Shown: one piece after another, positions 10,223 to 19,151 of the stretch
Position numbering within the stretch: the first letter of the stretch is position 1
Layout of the letters: each line of letters begins with the position of its first letter
NCBI RefSeq assembly: GCF_035593345.1
Contig: NZ_CP141606.1
Location: 186,001-250,000 of the forward strand
Origin: Lelliottia sp. JS-SCA-14
Lineage (GTDB): Bacteria; Pseudomonadota; Gammaproteobacteria; Enterobacterales; Enterobacteriaceae
Direction: 5' to 3'
Length of the DNA stretch: 64,000 nt
The notes under the pieces: generated by a model
Told to the model about the DNA's origin: nothing
What the model saw: the letters and a program-made list of their open reading frames with translations, nothing else
Databases searched by the model: none
Program-made: the position numbers and the translations under genes

Positions 10223-11182
10223 TTATTCTGAGCAGGTCGCCCCCGGGACGGCCTGCTTAATACGTTCGCGAAGACTGTTCAGCACTCCATCCAGAATGTA
10301 TTGCACGCGCCACGGCTGATATTCCCGCTTGCGGAAAATAGCCGTCAGATCCAGCCACCACTCCTCCTGATGCGAGAAGCAGGGCATTAAAATCCCCTGT
10401 TCAATCTCGCTTTTCAGGCTCTCTTTTGGCGCAAAAACAATACCAAGATGATTACGCGCCAGTTCCAGCGCCGTTTGCGTATTATCACAAATATAGTTTC
10501 CGGTGACTTTATAATCGCGAACTTCTTCGCTGCCGTGAACGCGAAAACGCCAGATATTGGCATCGTCAACCAGAATGGAATCCAATAAAATACAGGAGTG
10601 TTTAATTAAATCGTCCGGGCTGTTAATTGGACGTTTTAGTATATATTCCGGAGTGGCAAAGGCGGTGACGGAATATTTTGTCAGCTGATAAGCCACCAGG
10701 CTTTCATCTTTCGGCTGAGCATAGGTAATTAAAATATCGCAGTCGTCTGGGAAAGAGACCCCTTCAGACAATTCGTTGCGATTCGGATTATAGGTTTTCA
10801 GGCAAATGCGGATATCGCCGATCTCTTCGAGCTGGTGGATCACATGGCGGGCGAGGTAGGTGATGATGCCGGTGGGGGCGTAAATCGTCACCCGTCCGCT
10901 TTTTTCATGCTTGTAGTCGGCAATAAAATTAATGAGTTGGATATTTTTATCCAGTGAAGCATTTATATAAGGCAGCAATACCTCACCAAACTGCGTCAGC
11001 GCCAGCTGGCGCGTCGTGCGTTCGAAGACTTTCAATCCGACGCGGGTTTCGAAATCCGAAAGATATTTACTGACGTTCGCCTGCGCCATCCCTAACAAAG
11101 CGGCGGCGTCGCCAATGCTGCCCGTTGCAGCAATGACGGAGATAATTTTTAACTCACGCGGCTTAATCTGTAAATTATTCAT
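10223..11182 (-). CDS. yiaU: LysR-family regulator YiaU
   Basis: 319 aa from the ATG at 11182 (an in-frame GTG lies one codon upstream). The N-terminal winged helix-turn-helix (about residues 8-66: IIS VIAATGSIGDAAALLGMAQANVSKYL) is followed by a LysR substrate-binding domain. It lies divergent to yiaT, the same arrangement as E. coli yiaU-yiaT, so yiaT is its likely target. Its stop is directly adjacent to the aldB stop (convergent, no gap), leaving no room for a separate terminator. The ligand is unknown. Confidence 0.9.
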   Translation of the reverse strand: MNNLQIKPRELKIISVIAATGSIGDAAALLGMAQANVSKYLSDFETRVGLKVFERTTRQLALTQFGEVLLPYINASLDKNIQLINFIADYKHEKSGRVTIYAPTGIITYLARHVIHQLEEIGDIRICLKTYNPNRNELSEGVSFPDDCDILITYAQPKDESLVAYQLTKYSVTAFATPEYILKRPINSPDDLIKHSCILLDSILVDDANIWRFRVHGSEEVRDYKVTGNYICDNTQTALELARNHLGIVFAPKESLKSEIEQGILMPCFSHQEEWWLDLTAIFRKREYQPWRVQYILDGVLNSLRERIKQAVPGATCSE

Positions 11183-11300
11183 CACGAACGCCCATCTATA
11201 TGATTTTATATATAATATTATATAAACTACTTCGTTGCATCGGCAAATTTGTAACCATTATTATTCGCCTCGTTTGTTAGGCATTTAATGGATACAGGGA

Positions 11301-12041
11301 ATGATTATCAAAAAGAATTTGCTCATCACCGCAACGTTATTTTTCGCCTCATCCGCTATGGCGGGTGAATTTTCATTGGGTGCGGGCGCTGTTTTCAATG
11401 AATCGCCTTACAAAGGGTATAACGAAAATACGACGGCGGTTCCGCTGATTAGTTATGAAGGCGATAACTTCTACGTGCGTCAGACCACGGCCGGTTGGGC
11501 CTTCTGGAAAGACAGTAAGAATGAACTGAGCCTGACGGCGTCCTGGATGCCGCTGCACTTCGATCCCGACGACAACGATGATCACGCGATGAAGCAGCTC
11601 GACGAGCGCAAAGCGTCGGTGTTTGTGGGCGGCGCGTACTATCGCCACGAAAGCTGGGGTAGCCTGAAGTTCGGCGTCGCGGGCGATGCAATGGACGAAA
11701 GCGGCGGCGTGGTCGGTGAGATTACCTACTTCCATCCGATCCGCATGGAGCGTCTGACGCTGATTCCAGCCGTGGGCGTGTTCTACTACGACGAAAACTT
11801 CAATGACTACTACTACGGTGTTTCCGGAAAAGAGTCTCGTCACAGCGGCCTGAACGAATACAGCGCGGGTGACAGCTGGAACCCGTACGTTGCGCTGACC
11901 GCAAAGTATCAACTGACGCAGAACCTGTTCCTGAACGCCAGCGCGGCTTACACCGTCTTGCCGGATGACGTCAAAAACAGTCCGATGGTTGATCGCGATG
12001 ACAGCTTCGTGCTGATGACCGGCGTGAGCTGGCGCTTCTAA
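11301..12041 (+). CDS. yiaT: MipA/OmpV-family outer membrane protein YiaT
   Basis: 246 aa, the same length as E. coli YiaT. It has a signal peptide (residues 1-22, cleavage after AMA), a beta-barrel body with alternating hydrophobic residues, and the C-terminal aromatic residue F (VSWRF) required for outer membrane insertion. The conserved block NESPYKGYNENT and VPLISYEGDNFYVRQTT identify the family. The start is preceded by CAGGGA. MipA/OmpV proteins are outer membrane scaffolds or porin-like barrels; the substrate of YiaT is not known. It is divergent from its putative regulator yiaU. Confidence 0.92.
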   Translation: MIIKKNLLITATLFFASSAMAGEFSLGAGAVFNESPYKGYNENTTAVPLISYEGDNFYVRQTTAGWAFWKDSKNELSLTASWMPLHFDPDDNDDHAMKQLDERKASVFVGGAYYRHESWGSLKFGVAGDAMDESGGVVGEITYFHPIRMERLTLIPAVGVFYYDENFNDYYYGVSGKESRHSGLNEYSAGDSWNPYVALTAKYQLTQNLFLNASAAYTVLPDDVKNSPMVDRDDSFVLMTGVSWRF

Positions 12042-12358
12042 GTCTCAACAAGCGGTCCTCAGGGATGAGGGCTGCTTCACTCCCTTCCCCGGTGGTGCTG
12101 TGCCTGCCCGACCTGCGATTATCAGGCCGGGTAGGTTTAGCGTCGTCGGGCTTTACGATCCTGCCTGCAAATTCAGATGTAACCCTCTCTCTTGCACATT
12201 CTCTTTGCGTAGCGCCTTCCTTTCAGAGGCTGCTTGGGTGCTCTTACTCAGGTATACGGATTCGCTGTCTCTTTTAAGTTAAATTTACCTATTCACCTTT
12301 GTCTTTTTGTCTCTTTTAAGTGACAATAAAAACATGTGCGGTGAGTAAGGGAAACGAG
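12042..12358. other. 317-bp boundary region with repeated operator-like motif
   Basis: Lies between yiaT and the toxin gene and marks the left edge of the accessory block. It holds a degenerate REP-like stem (CCTGCCCG ... CGGGTAGG, 12103-12142), then non-coding sequence without recognisable ORF, then the repeated motif described separately at 12266-12325. Short open frames here have no family features. Confidence 0.55.
12266..12325 (+). promoter_or_regulatory. Putative toxin-antitoxin operator, two copies
   Basis: An exact 14-bp direct repeat TGTCTCTTTTAAGT occurs at 12266-12279 and 12308-12321. The second copy extends into a near-perfect 18-bp palindrome, TGTC...GACA (12308-12325), mismatched only at one internal pair and the centre. 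It lies 33 nt before the toxin start. Toxin-antitoxin operons usually repress themselves by binding palindromes at this position. The repeat is seen; binding is inferred. Confidence 0.55.
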
Positions 12359-12691
12359 ATGTACAAGTCTCAGTTCTACACGGACGCAAACGGCGAAAAG
12401 CCCTTCAATGACTGGCTGACAAAGCTAAAAAACAAAGACCGGATAGCAGCAGCAAAGATTGATACAAGGATAGACCGGGCCGAAGCGGGTAACTTCGGGG
12501 ACCACAAGTTTGAAAGAGATGGAGTTTGGGAGTTACGAATTAATTACGGCCCAGGCTATCGTGTTTACTACTCGTTAGAAGACGGTGAAATCATTCTCTT
12601 ACACATCGGCGGAACGAAGAAAACACAGGACGCCGATATAGACAAAGCAGTTGAATACCTCAAAGATTTTAAAGCGAGGGTGACAAAATGA
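12359..12691 (+). CDS. RelE/ParE-superfamily toxin (HI1419 type)
   Basis: 110 aa from the ATG at 12359, 6-8 nt after TAAGGG; an earlier frame start at 12320 lacks a ribosome site. The sequence is of the 'addiction module killer' type within the RelE/ParE/HigB superfamily: a small basic protein with FNDWLTKLKNKDR near the start and the core strands VWELRINYGPGYRVYY. Family members are mostly ribosome-dependent mRNA interferases. Toxin comes before antitoxin, as in higBA and HI1419-HI1420. The stop overlaps the antitoxin start by 4 nt. Flanking genes are metabolic and this pair is absent from the E. coli locus, which suggests acquisition. Confidence 0.85.
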   Translation: MYKSQFYTDANGEKPFNDWLTKLKNKDRIAAAKIDTRIDRAEAGNFGDHKFERDGVWELRINYGPGYRVYYSLEDGEIILLHIGGTKKTQDADIDKAVEYLKDFKARVTK

Positions 12692-13044
12692 CAGTAGCTC
12701 ACAAAAAGGGGGCTGCCCGCGAGGCGGCCGCAATCGCACCGGCTGTAGACCGTGACAAGCTCATGATTGAAGAATTACGAGCCGATCCTGATTACGCTGA
12801 TCTTTACCTAAAAACCGCACTCGAAGATATAAATGAGGAAGGCGGATTAGGTGGCTTCCTCATAGCTTTACGACGTGTATTAGAAGCTCGCGGTGGAATT
12901 ACAAAAGCGGCTAAAGAGACAGGACTGGCTCGGCAAAGTATCTATAGGGCGTTATCAGAAAACGGAAACCCAACGGTCACGACACTCGCACAGCTCGCCG
13001 CCGTAGCGGGTCTACAGTTAACATTAAGCAAAGCACCACACTGA
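12688..13044 (+). CDS. XRE-like antitoxin (HI1420 type)
   Basis: 118 aa, overlapping the toxin stop (ATGA). The C-terminal half has a helix-turn-helix of the 'addiction module antidote' family (ITKAAKETGLARQSIYRAL, then NPTVTTLAQLAAVAGLQL). The core family protein would begin near the internal Met 26 (MIEELRADPDYADLYLKTAL); the extra N-terminal 25 residues are Ala/Lys rich. It is expected to neutralise the upstream toxin and, with it, repress the operon through the palindromes at 12266-12325. Confidence 0.85.
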   Translation: MTVAHKKGAAREAAAIAPAVDRDKLMIEELRADPDYADLYLKTALEDINEEGGLGGFLIALRRVLEARGGITKAAKETGLARQSIYRALSENGNPTVTTLAQLAAVAGLQLTLSKAPH

Positions 13045-13059
13045 CATTTAGCCCACGTT

Positions 13060-13165
13060 ATGCCCTTAGGAATCCCCAGCATCATGTAGCGGGGAAAACA
13101 GAACGGGCATGGATATAGTGATCTACTGATTATGCCAATAATTCAATGAGATCACTTCCATGCCC
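13060..13165. repeat. Competing inverted repeats downstream of the antitoxin
   Basis: ATGCCC at 13060-13065 can pair with GGGCAT at 13105-13110, with an inner CCCC/GGGG pair at 13074-13077/13091-13094. The same GGGCAT is also the start of a longer arm (13105-13124) that pairs with AGATCACTTCCATGCCC at 13149-13165 with a 3-nt bulge. The two folds exclude each other. No T-run follows, so this is not a standard terminator. It could be the end of a lost mobile element or a regulatory structure. Confidence 0.5.
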
Positions 13166-13190
13166 TATCCTGCGACATTCTCCGCGGGCT

Positions 13191-15146
13191 TTACACCTCA
13201 TCCACCCATATCCGCATTTCGCCTTCTCCACGGTTGGCCCAGCTAAACCACGGAATAAATGTCAGCGTCTGATTGTGTGATGCAGTCGGTGCGCGGTCAT
13301 ATTGCCAGAGCGGTTGCGATTCGGACTCAGTGGCGCGGTGTGCAATGCCTTCAGCCTGAATCAGCATCTTGTGGGCGAATAACCCTTTCCCTTCGAAAAC
13401 ACGGAAGGCGCTATCGGCGGGCAGCGACAGATTGTGTAATCCCGGACCGTTATCCGCTTCTTCCAGGCAATAGACCAGCGGGCCGCGCTGCACCGCCACT
13501 TTGCCCGCCTGCTGGCGCACCTGCGGGTTGCCGTACAGACGGCGGACCGGCATCGGGAGCGTCAGGGTGATGGAATCTCCCTCCTGCCAGCGGCGGGTGA
13601 GGTAACAATATCCCTGACGCACATCGACGGTCACGATTTCACCATTCAGTGCCACCCGTGGCGTGTCGCACCAGTCCGGCAGTCGCAGCGCGAGAGTGTG
13701 CTCGACCGGAACCGGCGAGGTGATGTCGATGTTCACCTGATCCTGCCACGGATAGTGACCGCTGATACGCAGCTGCAGCTCGTTATCGCCCACCGTAATC
13801 ACCGCGCTGTTGCCGACGTAGAGGTTGATAAAGAGCGCATCCGGGCGCGCGGTGTAGATGTAGTGACCCAGCGAGGTCAGCACGCGGGCGATATTCGGCG
13901 GGCAGCAGGCGCAGCCGAACCAGCGCTGACGAATGGGTTTCACGTGATCGTAGATATGATTGAAGGCCAGTGTTTTGGGATGCACCTCCAGCGGATTCAC
14001 GTAGAAAAAGTGTTTGCCGTCCAGCGCCATCCCGCCCAGCACGGTGTTGTATAACGCCCGCTCCATGACGTCGGCGTACTGGCTATCCGCTTCCATCTCC
14101 AGCATCCGGCGGGCGAACATCATCAGGCCAATCGACGCGCAGCTTTCGGCATAGACCGTATCGTTCGGCAGATCGTAGTCGCTGCTGAAAGCTTCACCGC
14201 TGCTCTGGGAGCCGATCCCGCCCGTAATATAGAGTTGACGCTGCACCATGTTCTTCCACAGGCGCAGGCAGTCCTGACGTTTGCTTTCATCCCCGCTCAG
14301 TCGCGCGAGGTGCGCCACGCCGGTCATCAGGTAGACGAAGCGCACGGCGTGCCCGATGGCCGTTTGCTGCTCGGCGAGAGGCTGATGCGCCTGGCTGTAG
14401 GCTTTGTCTTTGACCATCCACGCCGGGCCGTACGTATTCCAGTGCGACGTTCTGCCGCGTTTTTCATATTCGATATCGTAAAAATGCGGCTGCGCGCCGC
14501 GCTCCTCAACGAAATATTTTACCAGGGCCAGATAGCGTGGCTCCTGGGTGACGTCGTACAGGCGCATTAACGCCAGCTCGATTTCGGGATGACCCGGGTA
14601 GCCGTGCAGCTGGTTTGCACCGGGGCCAAACACGCTGTCGATGTGGTCCGCCAGTTTGCACACTACCTCTAACAGCGTGCGTTTGCCGGTGCCCTGGAAG
14701 TACGCCACGCCCGCTTCAATCATATGCCCGGCGCAGTAAAGTTCGTGGCACTCCGCGAGGTTGGTCCAGCGTTCGCCCGGTGCCTTCACGGTGAAATAGG
14801 TGTTGAGATAGCCATCGTCGCATTGGGCGGCGGCCACCAGGTCAATCACCTCGTCGGCGGTTTTCTCAAGCGCCGGATCGGGTTTCTGGCACAGGGACCA
14901 CGCTACGGCCTCAAGCCACTTGGCGACATCGCTGTCCTGGAAAACCATGCCGTAAAACTCCCCTTGCTCCAGCCCGGCAGCAATACGGAAATTGGTTATA
15001 GCGTGGCTCGGCTCTGCTTCCGGGATGCGGTCGTTTAGCGCATCCCATTGATAAGGAATGACCACATCACGTACCAGCTGTTGATACTGGCCGAGGAAGG
15101 GATCGTTGATTTTGAGCTTATGCAGGTCGGGTTCCATGATGGACAT
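13191..15146 (-). CDS. Glycoside hydrolase family 127 protein (beta-L-arabinofuranosidase-like)
   Basis: 651 aa. The sequence matches the GH127 (formerly DUF1680) family: an N-terminal (alpha/alpha)6 barrel with CDDGYLNTYF, and the zinc/cysteine active site, visible as YAESCASIG (Glu and Cys ligands, about residue 335) and FGCACCPPNIARVL (tandem Cys including the catalytic nucleophile, about residue 413). The characterised relative HypBA1 cleaves beta-L-arabinofuranosyl bonds. No signal peptide is seen, so the enzyme should act in the cytoplasm on an imported oligosaccharide. It starts 10 nt from the end of the GPH transporter gene with GAGGAG before its ATG, so the two form an operon. Exact substrate is inferred. 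Confidence 0.88.
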   Translation of the reverse strand: MSIMEPDLHKLKINDPFLGQYQQLVRDVVIPYQWDALNDRIPEAEPSHAITNFRIAAGLEQGEFYGMVFQDSDVAKWLEAVAWSLCQKPDPALEKTADEVIDLVAAAQCDDGYLNTYFTVKAPGERWTNLAECHELYCAGHMIEAGVAYFQGTGKRTLLEVVCKLADHIDSVFGPGANQLHGYPGHPEIELALMRLYDVTQEPRYLALVKYFVEERGAQPHFYDIEYEKRGRTSHWNTYGPAWMVKDKAYSQAHQPLAEQQTAIGHAVRFVYLMTGVAHLARLSGDESKRQDCLRLWKNMVQRQLYITGGIGSQSSGEAFSSDYDLPNDTVYAESCASIGLMMFARRMLEMEADSQYADVMERALYNTVLGGMALDGKHFFYVNPLEVHPKTLAFNHIYDHVKPIRQRWFGCACCPPNIARVLTSLGHYIYTARPDALFINLYVGNSAVITVGDNELQLRISGHYPWQDQVNIDITSPVPVEHTLALRLPDWCDTPRVALNGEIVTVDVRQGYCYLTRRWQEGDSITLTLPMPVRRLYGNPQVRQQAGKVAVQRGPLVYCLEEADNGPGLHNLSLPADSAFRVFEGKGLFAHKMLIQAEGIAHRATESESQPLWQYDRAPTASHNQTLTFIPWFSWANRGEGEMRIWVDEV

Positions 15147-15156
15147 GTTGTTCTCC

Positions 15157-16557
15157 TCAGGACTGAACGTGACGCTGGCGCAGGTCGGTGGAAATGCGCG
15201 ACATCATCGGGTTATTGAGTCTGCACCAGCGAATCGAGATCGCCAGCAGCAAGTGGAAAAGGGCTGGCAGCAGCGTTTCCATGGTGGTGATACCGGATAG
15301 CGACGCAGGGGTTTGATTGCCCACGCCGGGCTGATAGGCGACGAAGATAAAGACCAGGCTGATGATCCCCGCGCTGGAGGCCCATGCCAGCTTGATGAAA
15401 AAGAGGTTAAAGGCGAAGTTCATCCCTGATGAACGCACGCCGGTTTTCCACTCGCCGTAGTCGTCGGCAAAAGCCATCAGCGAAAAGTGCAGGGGAAGCG
15501 TAAAACCGAGGATCACCCCGTTGCCCAGAATCACAGCCAGCCACAGGGTTTGGTACGCCGGGCCGGTTGGCAGGAACCACATCCCTAACGCCAGCGCGGC
15601 CAGCACCAGGTTGGTGGTGGAGTACAGTTTCACCGTATCAATACGACGGGTGAGCGGGCTGACGATCACCGCACCGAGAATGGCGGCAAAGGTCACCATG
15701 GTGAAGAACAGCGAAGTATAAGCCGTACTGCCCTGCAGTACGTAGGTGATGAAATACATGTACCCGCCGCCGCGGATGTTAAAGACGTTAATCAGCAGGA
15801 AAGACATCACCAGCATCAATAAAAGCTGATCGTTGTTACGCAGCCCAGCCAGATGCTCGCGCAGGGTAAAGCGGCCCATCAGTGCCAGCGGGACGCGCTC
15901 GCGCACCCAGAAGAAGCAGCACAGGAACATCACCACGGCGATGGCGCACAGCACGCCGACACCCAGCTGATACCCCTGCGCCACATTGCCCTGACCCAGC
16001 GCCTCAACCAGCCACGGCAGGCCGACGGAGACTAAAAATCCCGCCACGCCGCACAGCACAAAGCGCCAGGACTGACAGGAAATCACCTCGCTGTGGCGGG
16101 TGGTCATGGTGTTGATCAGCGCGCAGTAGGGCACGTTGATCGCGGTGTAGCCGACGGACAACAGCAGATAGGTGCCGAACGCCCAGGCGATTTTGACCCC
16201 CATACTCGCTTCCGGCACAGTGAAGGTCAGGACGCCGATAATCCCGATGGGGAAAGCGATCCACAGCTGCCACGGACGAAAGCGCCCCCAGCGGCTCTGG
16301 GTCCGGTCAGCAATCACCCCCATAATCGGGTCGGAAATGGCGTCAAATACGCGTAGGGCAATAAACAGCGTGCCGACCAGCGCGGGCGTTAAACCAAAGA
16401 CATCGGTATAGAAAAAGGTGAGAAAGTTCATGATCAGGCAGGTCATTACCGTCCCGCCAGCATCACCCAGGCCGTAGCCAATTTTCTCGCGTACGGACAG
16501 GCGATCGTCGGCGGCCTGTTGTACGACATCGGTTTGCGTAATCGGAGTGGAAGTCAT
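15157..16557 (-). CDS. GPH-family sugar:cation symporter (MelB-like MFS)
   Basis: 466 aa from the ATG at 16557, which has GAGGAG 8 nt upstream; a longer in-frame reading to 16722 adds 55 residues with no ribosome site. About 12 membrane segments. The glycoside-pentoside-hexuronide family signature is present early: [22 protein letters not shown] and [26 protein letters not shown], quoted here as GYGLGDAG and [20 protein letters not shown]. Substrate is likely the oligosaccharide or glycoside hydrolysed by the co-transcribed GH127 enzyme. The gene is divergent from an AraC-type regulator. Confidence 0.88.
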   Translation of the reverse strand: MTSTPITQTDVVQQAADDRLSVREKIGYGLGDAGGTVMTCLIMNFLTFFYTDVFGLTPALVGTLFIALRVFDAISDPIMGVIADRTQSRWGRFRPWQLWIAFPIGIIGVLTFTVPEASMGVKIAWAFGTYLLLSVGYTAINVPYCALINTMTTRHSEVISCQSWRFVLCGVAGFLVSVGLPWLVEALGQGNVAQGYQLGVGVLCAIAVVMFLCCFFWVRERVPLALMGRFTLREHLAGLRNNDQLLLMLVMSFLLINVFNIRGGGYMYFITYVLQGSTAYTSLFFTMVTFAAILGAVIVSPLTRRIDTVKLYSTTNLVLAALALGMWFLPTGPAYQTLWLAVILGNGVILGFTLPLHFSLMAFADDYGEWKTGVRSSGMNFAFNLFFIKLAWASSAGIISLVFIFVAYQPGVGNQTPASLSGITTMETLLPALFHLLLAISIRWCRLNNPMMSRISTDLRQRHVQS

Positions 16558-16704
16558 TCTATAACTCCTCGTGAATAGGATTTTATTATGTTCTGCAAGG
16601 TACCCGATTAATTCTGCACTGAAAGTCGATGCCAACAAGGGAAGGGAAAAGTATAAAAAGGTGACGATTCCGACCTGATGATGAAAATGTGATTTCGATC
16701 TAGC

Positions 16705-16720
16705 GAATAAGCAATTATTC
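16705..16720. promoter_or_regulatory. Inverted repeat in GPH/AraC divergent promoter region
   Basis: GAATAA-GCAA-TTATTC sits in the 223-bp gap between the divergent transporter and AraC-type regulator. A TGTGA half-site of a CRP motif precedes it at 16689-16693. This is a candidate regulator or polymerase contact site; the evidence is only the symmetry and the location. Confidence 0.3.
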
Positions 16721-16780
16721 ATTAATAATCAATATGAAAGAGGCTTAATCAGACGTTTTAAAGCGGGAAAATGAATACTC

Positions 16781-17599
16781 ATGCTCGAATTATCCATAGC
16801 GCTTCCGGTTAAGGTACAAAACGGCGGACTGTTCATTTCACGCGGCGTCGGGCGTCACCCTGCGCGCAAGCTGACCTCATGGGAAATTATCTTTGTTGAA
16901 AAAGGGACACTAACGATCCAGGAGGAAAACAGAGTTTTTACCGTGAATGCGGGAGAGAGTTTGCTGCTGTGGCCGAATCGTCGCCACGTGGGAACGGAGG
17001 ATTTCCCGGCCGATCTGCGGTTTTACTGGCTGCATTTTGATATCGAAGGCCAGCCGTCGGAATTAGAGGGTTTTACCAGGCTCGCCATCGAACAATATTG
17101 CCGCGTCCAGGACGCATCCTGTGTGGTCTCTCTTTTCCGCCAGTTTCTGATGGAGCAGGAGAAATTCCAGCGCAGCGCCGCACTGGAATTCTTGCTCTTG
17201 CTGATACTCCAGCAAATTTCCCTGTCGCCTGGAAGTGAGGAGAATAAGGACGAATCGGGCACGACGATTGCGTGGAAGGCGAAACAAATTATCCGCACGC
17301 AATTTCACCTCAGCCTCTCGACGTCGCAGCTGGCAAAAGATCTGCACTGTAATGCGGATTATCTCGGGCGCGTTTTTCGGCGCACCTTTCATTTAACCCT
17401 GACCGAGGCGATCCATCGCCAGCGCGTCCGATCTGCGGAGAAGCTGTTGCTTGATGATTCGGCTTCCCTCACGGAAGTTGCCGCCCGCTGCGGCTTCAAC
17501 GATGTCGGCTATTTCCGTCAGATATTTCGTAAACATACCGGGCTAACCCCCGCCGTCTGGAAACGGCGGTACTGTAAGGAACATATTAATTCCGGCTGA
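16781..17599 (+). CDS. AraC-family regulator of the GH127/GPH pair
   Basis: 272 aa. An N-terminal cupin-like sensor (residues 10-100, with GRHPARKLTSWEIIFVEKG and FTVNAGESLLLWPNRRH features, as in AraC-type arabinose-binding domains) is joined to a C-terminal pair of helix-turn-helices (about 168-265: LSTSQLAKDLHCNADYLGRVFRR and LTEVAARCGFNDVGYFRQIF). It is divergent from the GPH transporter and GH127 genes, so it is probably their sugar-responsive activator. It converges on sgbE; only 0 nt separate the two stops. Confidence 0.88.
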   Translation: MLELSIALPVKVQNGGLFISRGVGRHPARKLTSWEIIFVEKGTLTIQEENRVFTVNAGESLLLWPNRRHVGTEDFPADLRFYWLHFDIEGQPSELEGFTRLAIEQYCRVQDASCVVSLFRQFLMEQEKFQRSAALEFLLLLILQQISLSPGSEENKDESGTTIAWKAKQIIRTQFHLSLSTSQLAKDLHCNADYLGRVFRRTFHLTLTEAIHRQRVRSAEKLLLDDSASLTEVAARCGFNDVGYFRQIFRKHTGLTPAVWKRRYCKEHINSG

Positions 17600-18295
17600 T
17601 CACTGGCCGTAATAGGCGTTCGCTCCGTGCTTACGCAGGTAATGTTTGTCCAGCAGTTCCTGCTGCATGGTCGGCAATTGCGGCGCAAGCTGGTGGGAGA
17701 ACAGGCCCATATAGGCGCACTCTTCCAGCACGACGGCGTTGTGGACGGCGTCGGCGGCATCTTTGCCCCAGGCAAAAGGACCGTGGGAATGGACCAGCAC
17801 GGCGGGGATCTGCATCGGATTTAAGTCGCGCTCCTCGAAGGTTTTGATAATCACTTCTCCGGTCTGATACTCGTACTCCCCGGCGATTTCGGCGTGGGTC
17901 ATCAGCCGCGTGCAGGGAATGTCGCCATAGAAATAGTCCGCATGGGTGGTGCCCCACGCCGGGAGATCCAGCCCGGCCTGCGACCAGATGGTCGCGTGGC
18001 GTGAGTGGGTGTGGACGATGCCGCCTATCACCGGGTAGCGGCGATACAGCGCCAGGTGCGTTGGCGTATCTGAGGAGGGTTTTTTGCTGCCTTCCACGAC
18101 CTTGCCGGTGGCGATCTCCACGACCACCATGTCCTCTGCGGTCATCACCTCATACTCGACGCCTGAGGGTTTGATGACCATCAGGCCACTTTCGCGATCC
18201 ACGGCGCTGACGTTGCCCCAGGTAAAGGTCACCAGCCCGTGGGCGGGCAGCGCCAGGTTGGCCGCCAGGACTTCCGCTTTCAGTTGCTCTAGCAT
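17600..18295 (-). CDS. sgbE: L-ribulose-5-phosphate 4-epimerase SgbE (YiaS)
   Basis: 231 aa, the class II aldolase fold of the AraD/UlaF/SgbE family. It interconverts L-ribulose-5-P and D-xylulose-5-P, the last step before the pentose phosphate pathway. Metal ligand and catalytic motifs are visible: [30 protein letters not shown] and [14 protein letters not shown] (two His ligands, about residues 95-97). It is the last gene of the yia operon and overlaps sgbU by 7 nt. It could equally be named by its UlaF similarity, but the operon context decides for sgbE. Confidence 0.95.
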   Translation of the reverse strand: MLEQLKAEVLAANLALPAHGLVTFTWGNVSAVDRESGLMVIKPSGVEYEVMTAEDMVVVEIATGKVVEGSKKPSSDTPTHLALYRRYPVIGGIVHTHSRHATIWSQAGLDLPAWGTTHADYFYGDIPCTRLMTHAEIAGEYEYQTGEVIIKTFEERDLNPMQIPAVLVHSHGPFAWGKDAADAVHNAVVLEECAYMGLFSHQLAPQLPTMQQELLDKHYLRKHGANAYYGQ

Positions 18296-19149
18296 GTCAT
18301 GCCTCCTTCCTGCATACGGGCTTCGATCCAGCGCCGTGCTTCGATAATTTCCAGTACCGGCTCTTTGGCTTTTTCAGTCCACATTTCAATGAGAAATGCG
18401 CCGCGATAGTTGAGCTGATTCAGGGTGTTAAACACGCCGACGAAATCGACGCAGCCTTCACCGAATGGCACATCGCGAAACTGTCCTGGGCTTTGTTCGG
18501 TGACTGGCTGCGTGTCTTTCAGGTGGATGGCGGCGATCCGGTCAATGCCGAGCGTCAGTTCGGCGGTGACATCGTTGCCCCACGCGCTCAGGTTGCCGAC
18601 GTCGGGATAGACGCTAAACCACGGCGACTTGAGCATGTCATCCCACTTTTTCCACTTGCTGATGGAGTTCATGAACGCGGTATCCATGATCTCCACGGCC
18701 AGCATCACCTGCGCGGCAGCGGCTTGTTCTACCGCCCACGCCAGCCCTTCCGCGAAGCGCTGCTGGGTGCCTGCGTCGTGCTCTTCGTAATAGACGTCGT
18801 AACCCGCCAGCTGAATGGTGCGAATCCCCAGATCGCGCGCCAGTTTGATAGCCCTGGTCATGATCTCGCGCGCGCGTTCGCGCACGGACTCGTCGCGGCT
18901 GCCGAACGGGAAACGACGGTGCGCTGACAGGCACATGGACGGAATCGCGACGCCTGTTTCCAGCATCGCTTCGACCAGCGAGGCGCGCTGGGTGGTACTC
19001 CACTCCAGCCTGGATAAGCGCTCGTCGGTTTCATCCACCGACATTTCGACGAAATCAAAGCCGCAGCTTTTGGCTAGCACCAGGCGCTCCGGCCAGGAGA
19101 GATCTTTTGCCAGCGCTTTTTCATAAATTCCTAACGGATGCTGACGCAT
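18289..19149 (-). CDS. sgbU: L-xylulose-5-phosphate 3-epimerase SgbU (YiaR)
   Basis: 286 aa, a xylose-isomerase-like TIM barrel of the SgbU/UlaE family. It converts L-xylulose-5-P to L-ribulose-5-P. The N terminus [20 protein letters not shown] and the metal-site motifs [16 protein letters not shown] and [20 protein letters not shown] near the C terminus match the family. It overlaps sgbE by 7 nt and follows sgbH with a 2-nt gap, which indicates tight translational coupling. Confidence 0.95.
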   Translation of the reverse strand: MRQHPLGIYEKALAKDLSWPERLVLAKSCGFDFVEMSVDETDERLSRLEWSTTQRASLVEAMLETGVAIPSMCLSAHRRFPFGSRDESVRERAREIMTRAIKLARDLGIRTIQLAGYDVYYEEHDAGTQQRFAEGLAWAVEQAAAAQVMLAVEIMDTAFMNSISKWKKWDDMLKSPWFSVYPDVGNLSAWGNDVTAELTLGIDRIAAIHLKDTQPVTEQSPGQFRDVPFGEGCVDFVGVFNTLNQLNYRGAFLIEMWTEKAKEPVLEIIEARRWIEARMQEGGMTC

Positions 19150-19151
19150 GG

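Noticed and set aside
12065..12282. Two short plus-strand ORFs (70 and 60 aa) before the toxin gene
   Set aside because: They run through a REP-like stem, have no ribosome sites and have low-complexity composition without family features.
16558..16722. N-terminal extension of the GPH transporter by 55 residues
   Set aside because: The extension has no ribosome site; the ATG at 16557 has GAGGAG and yields the family N terminus.
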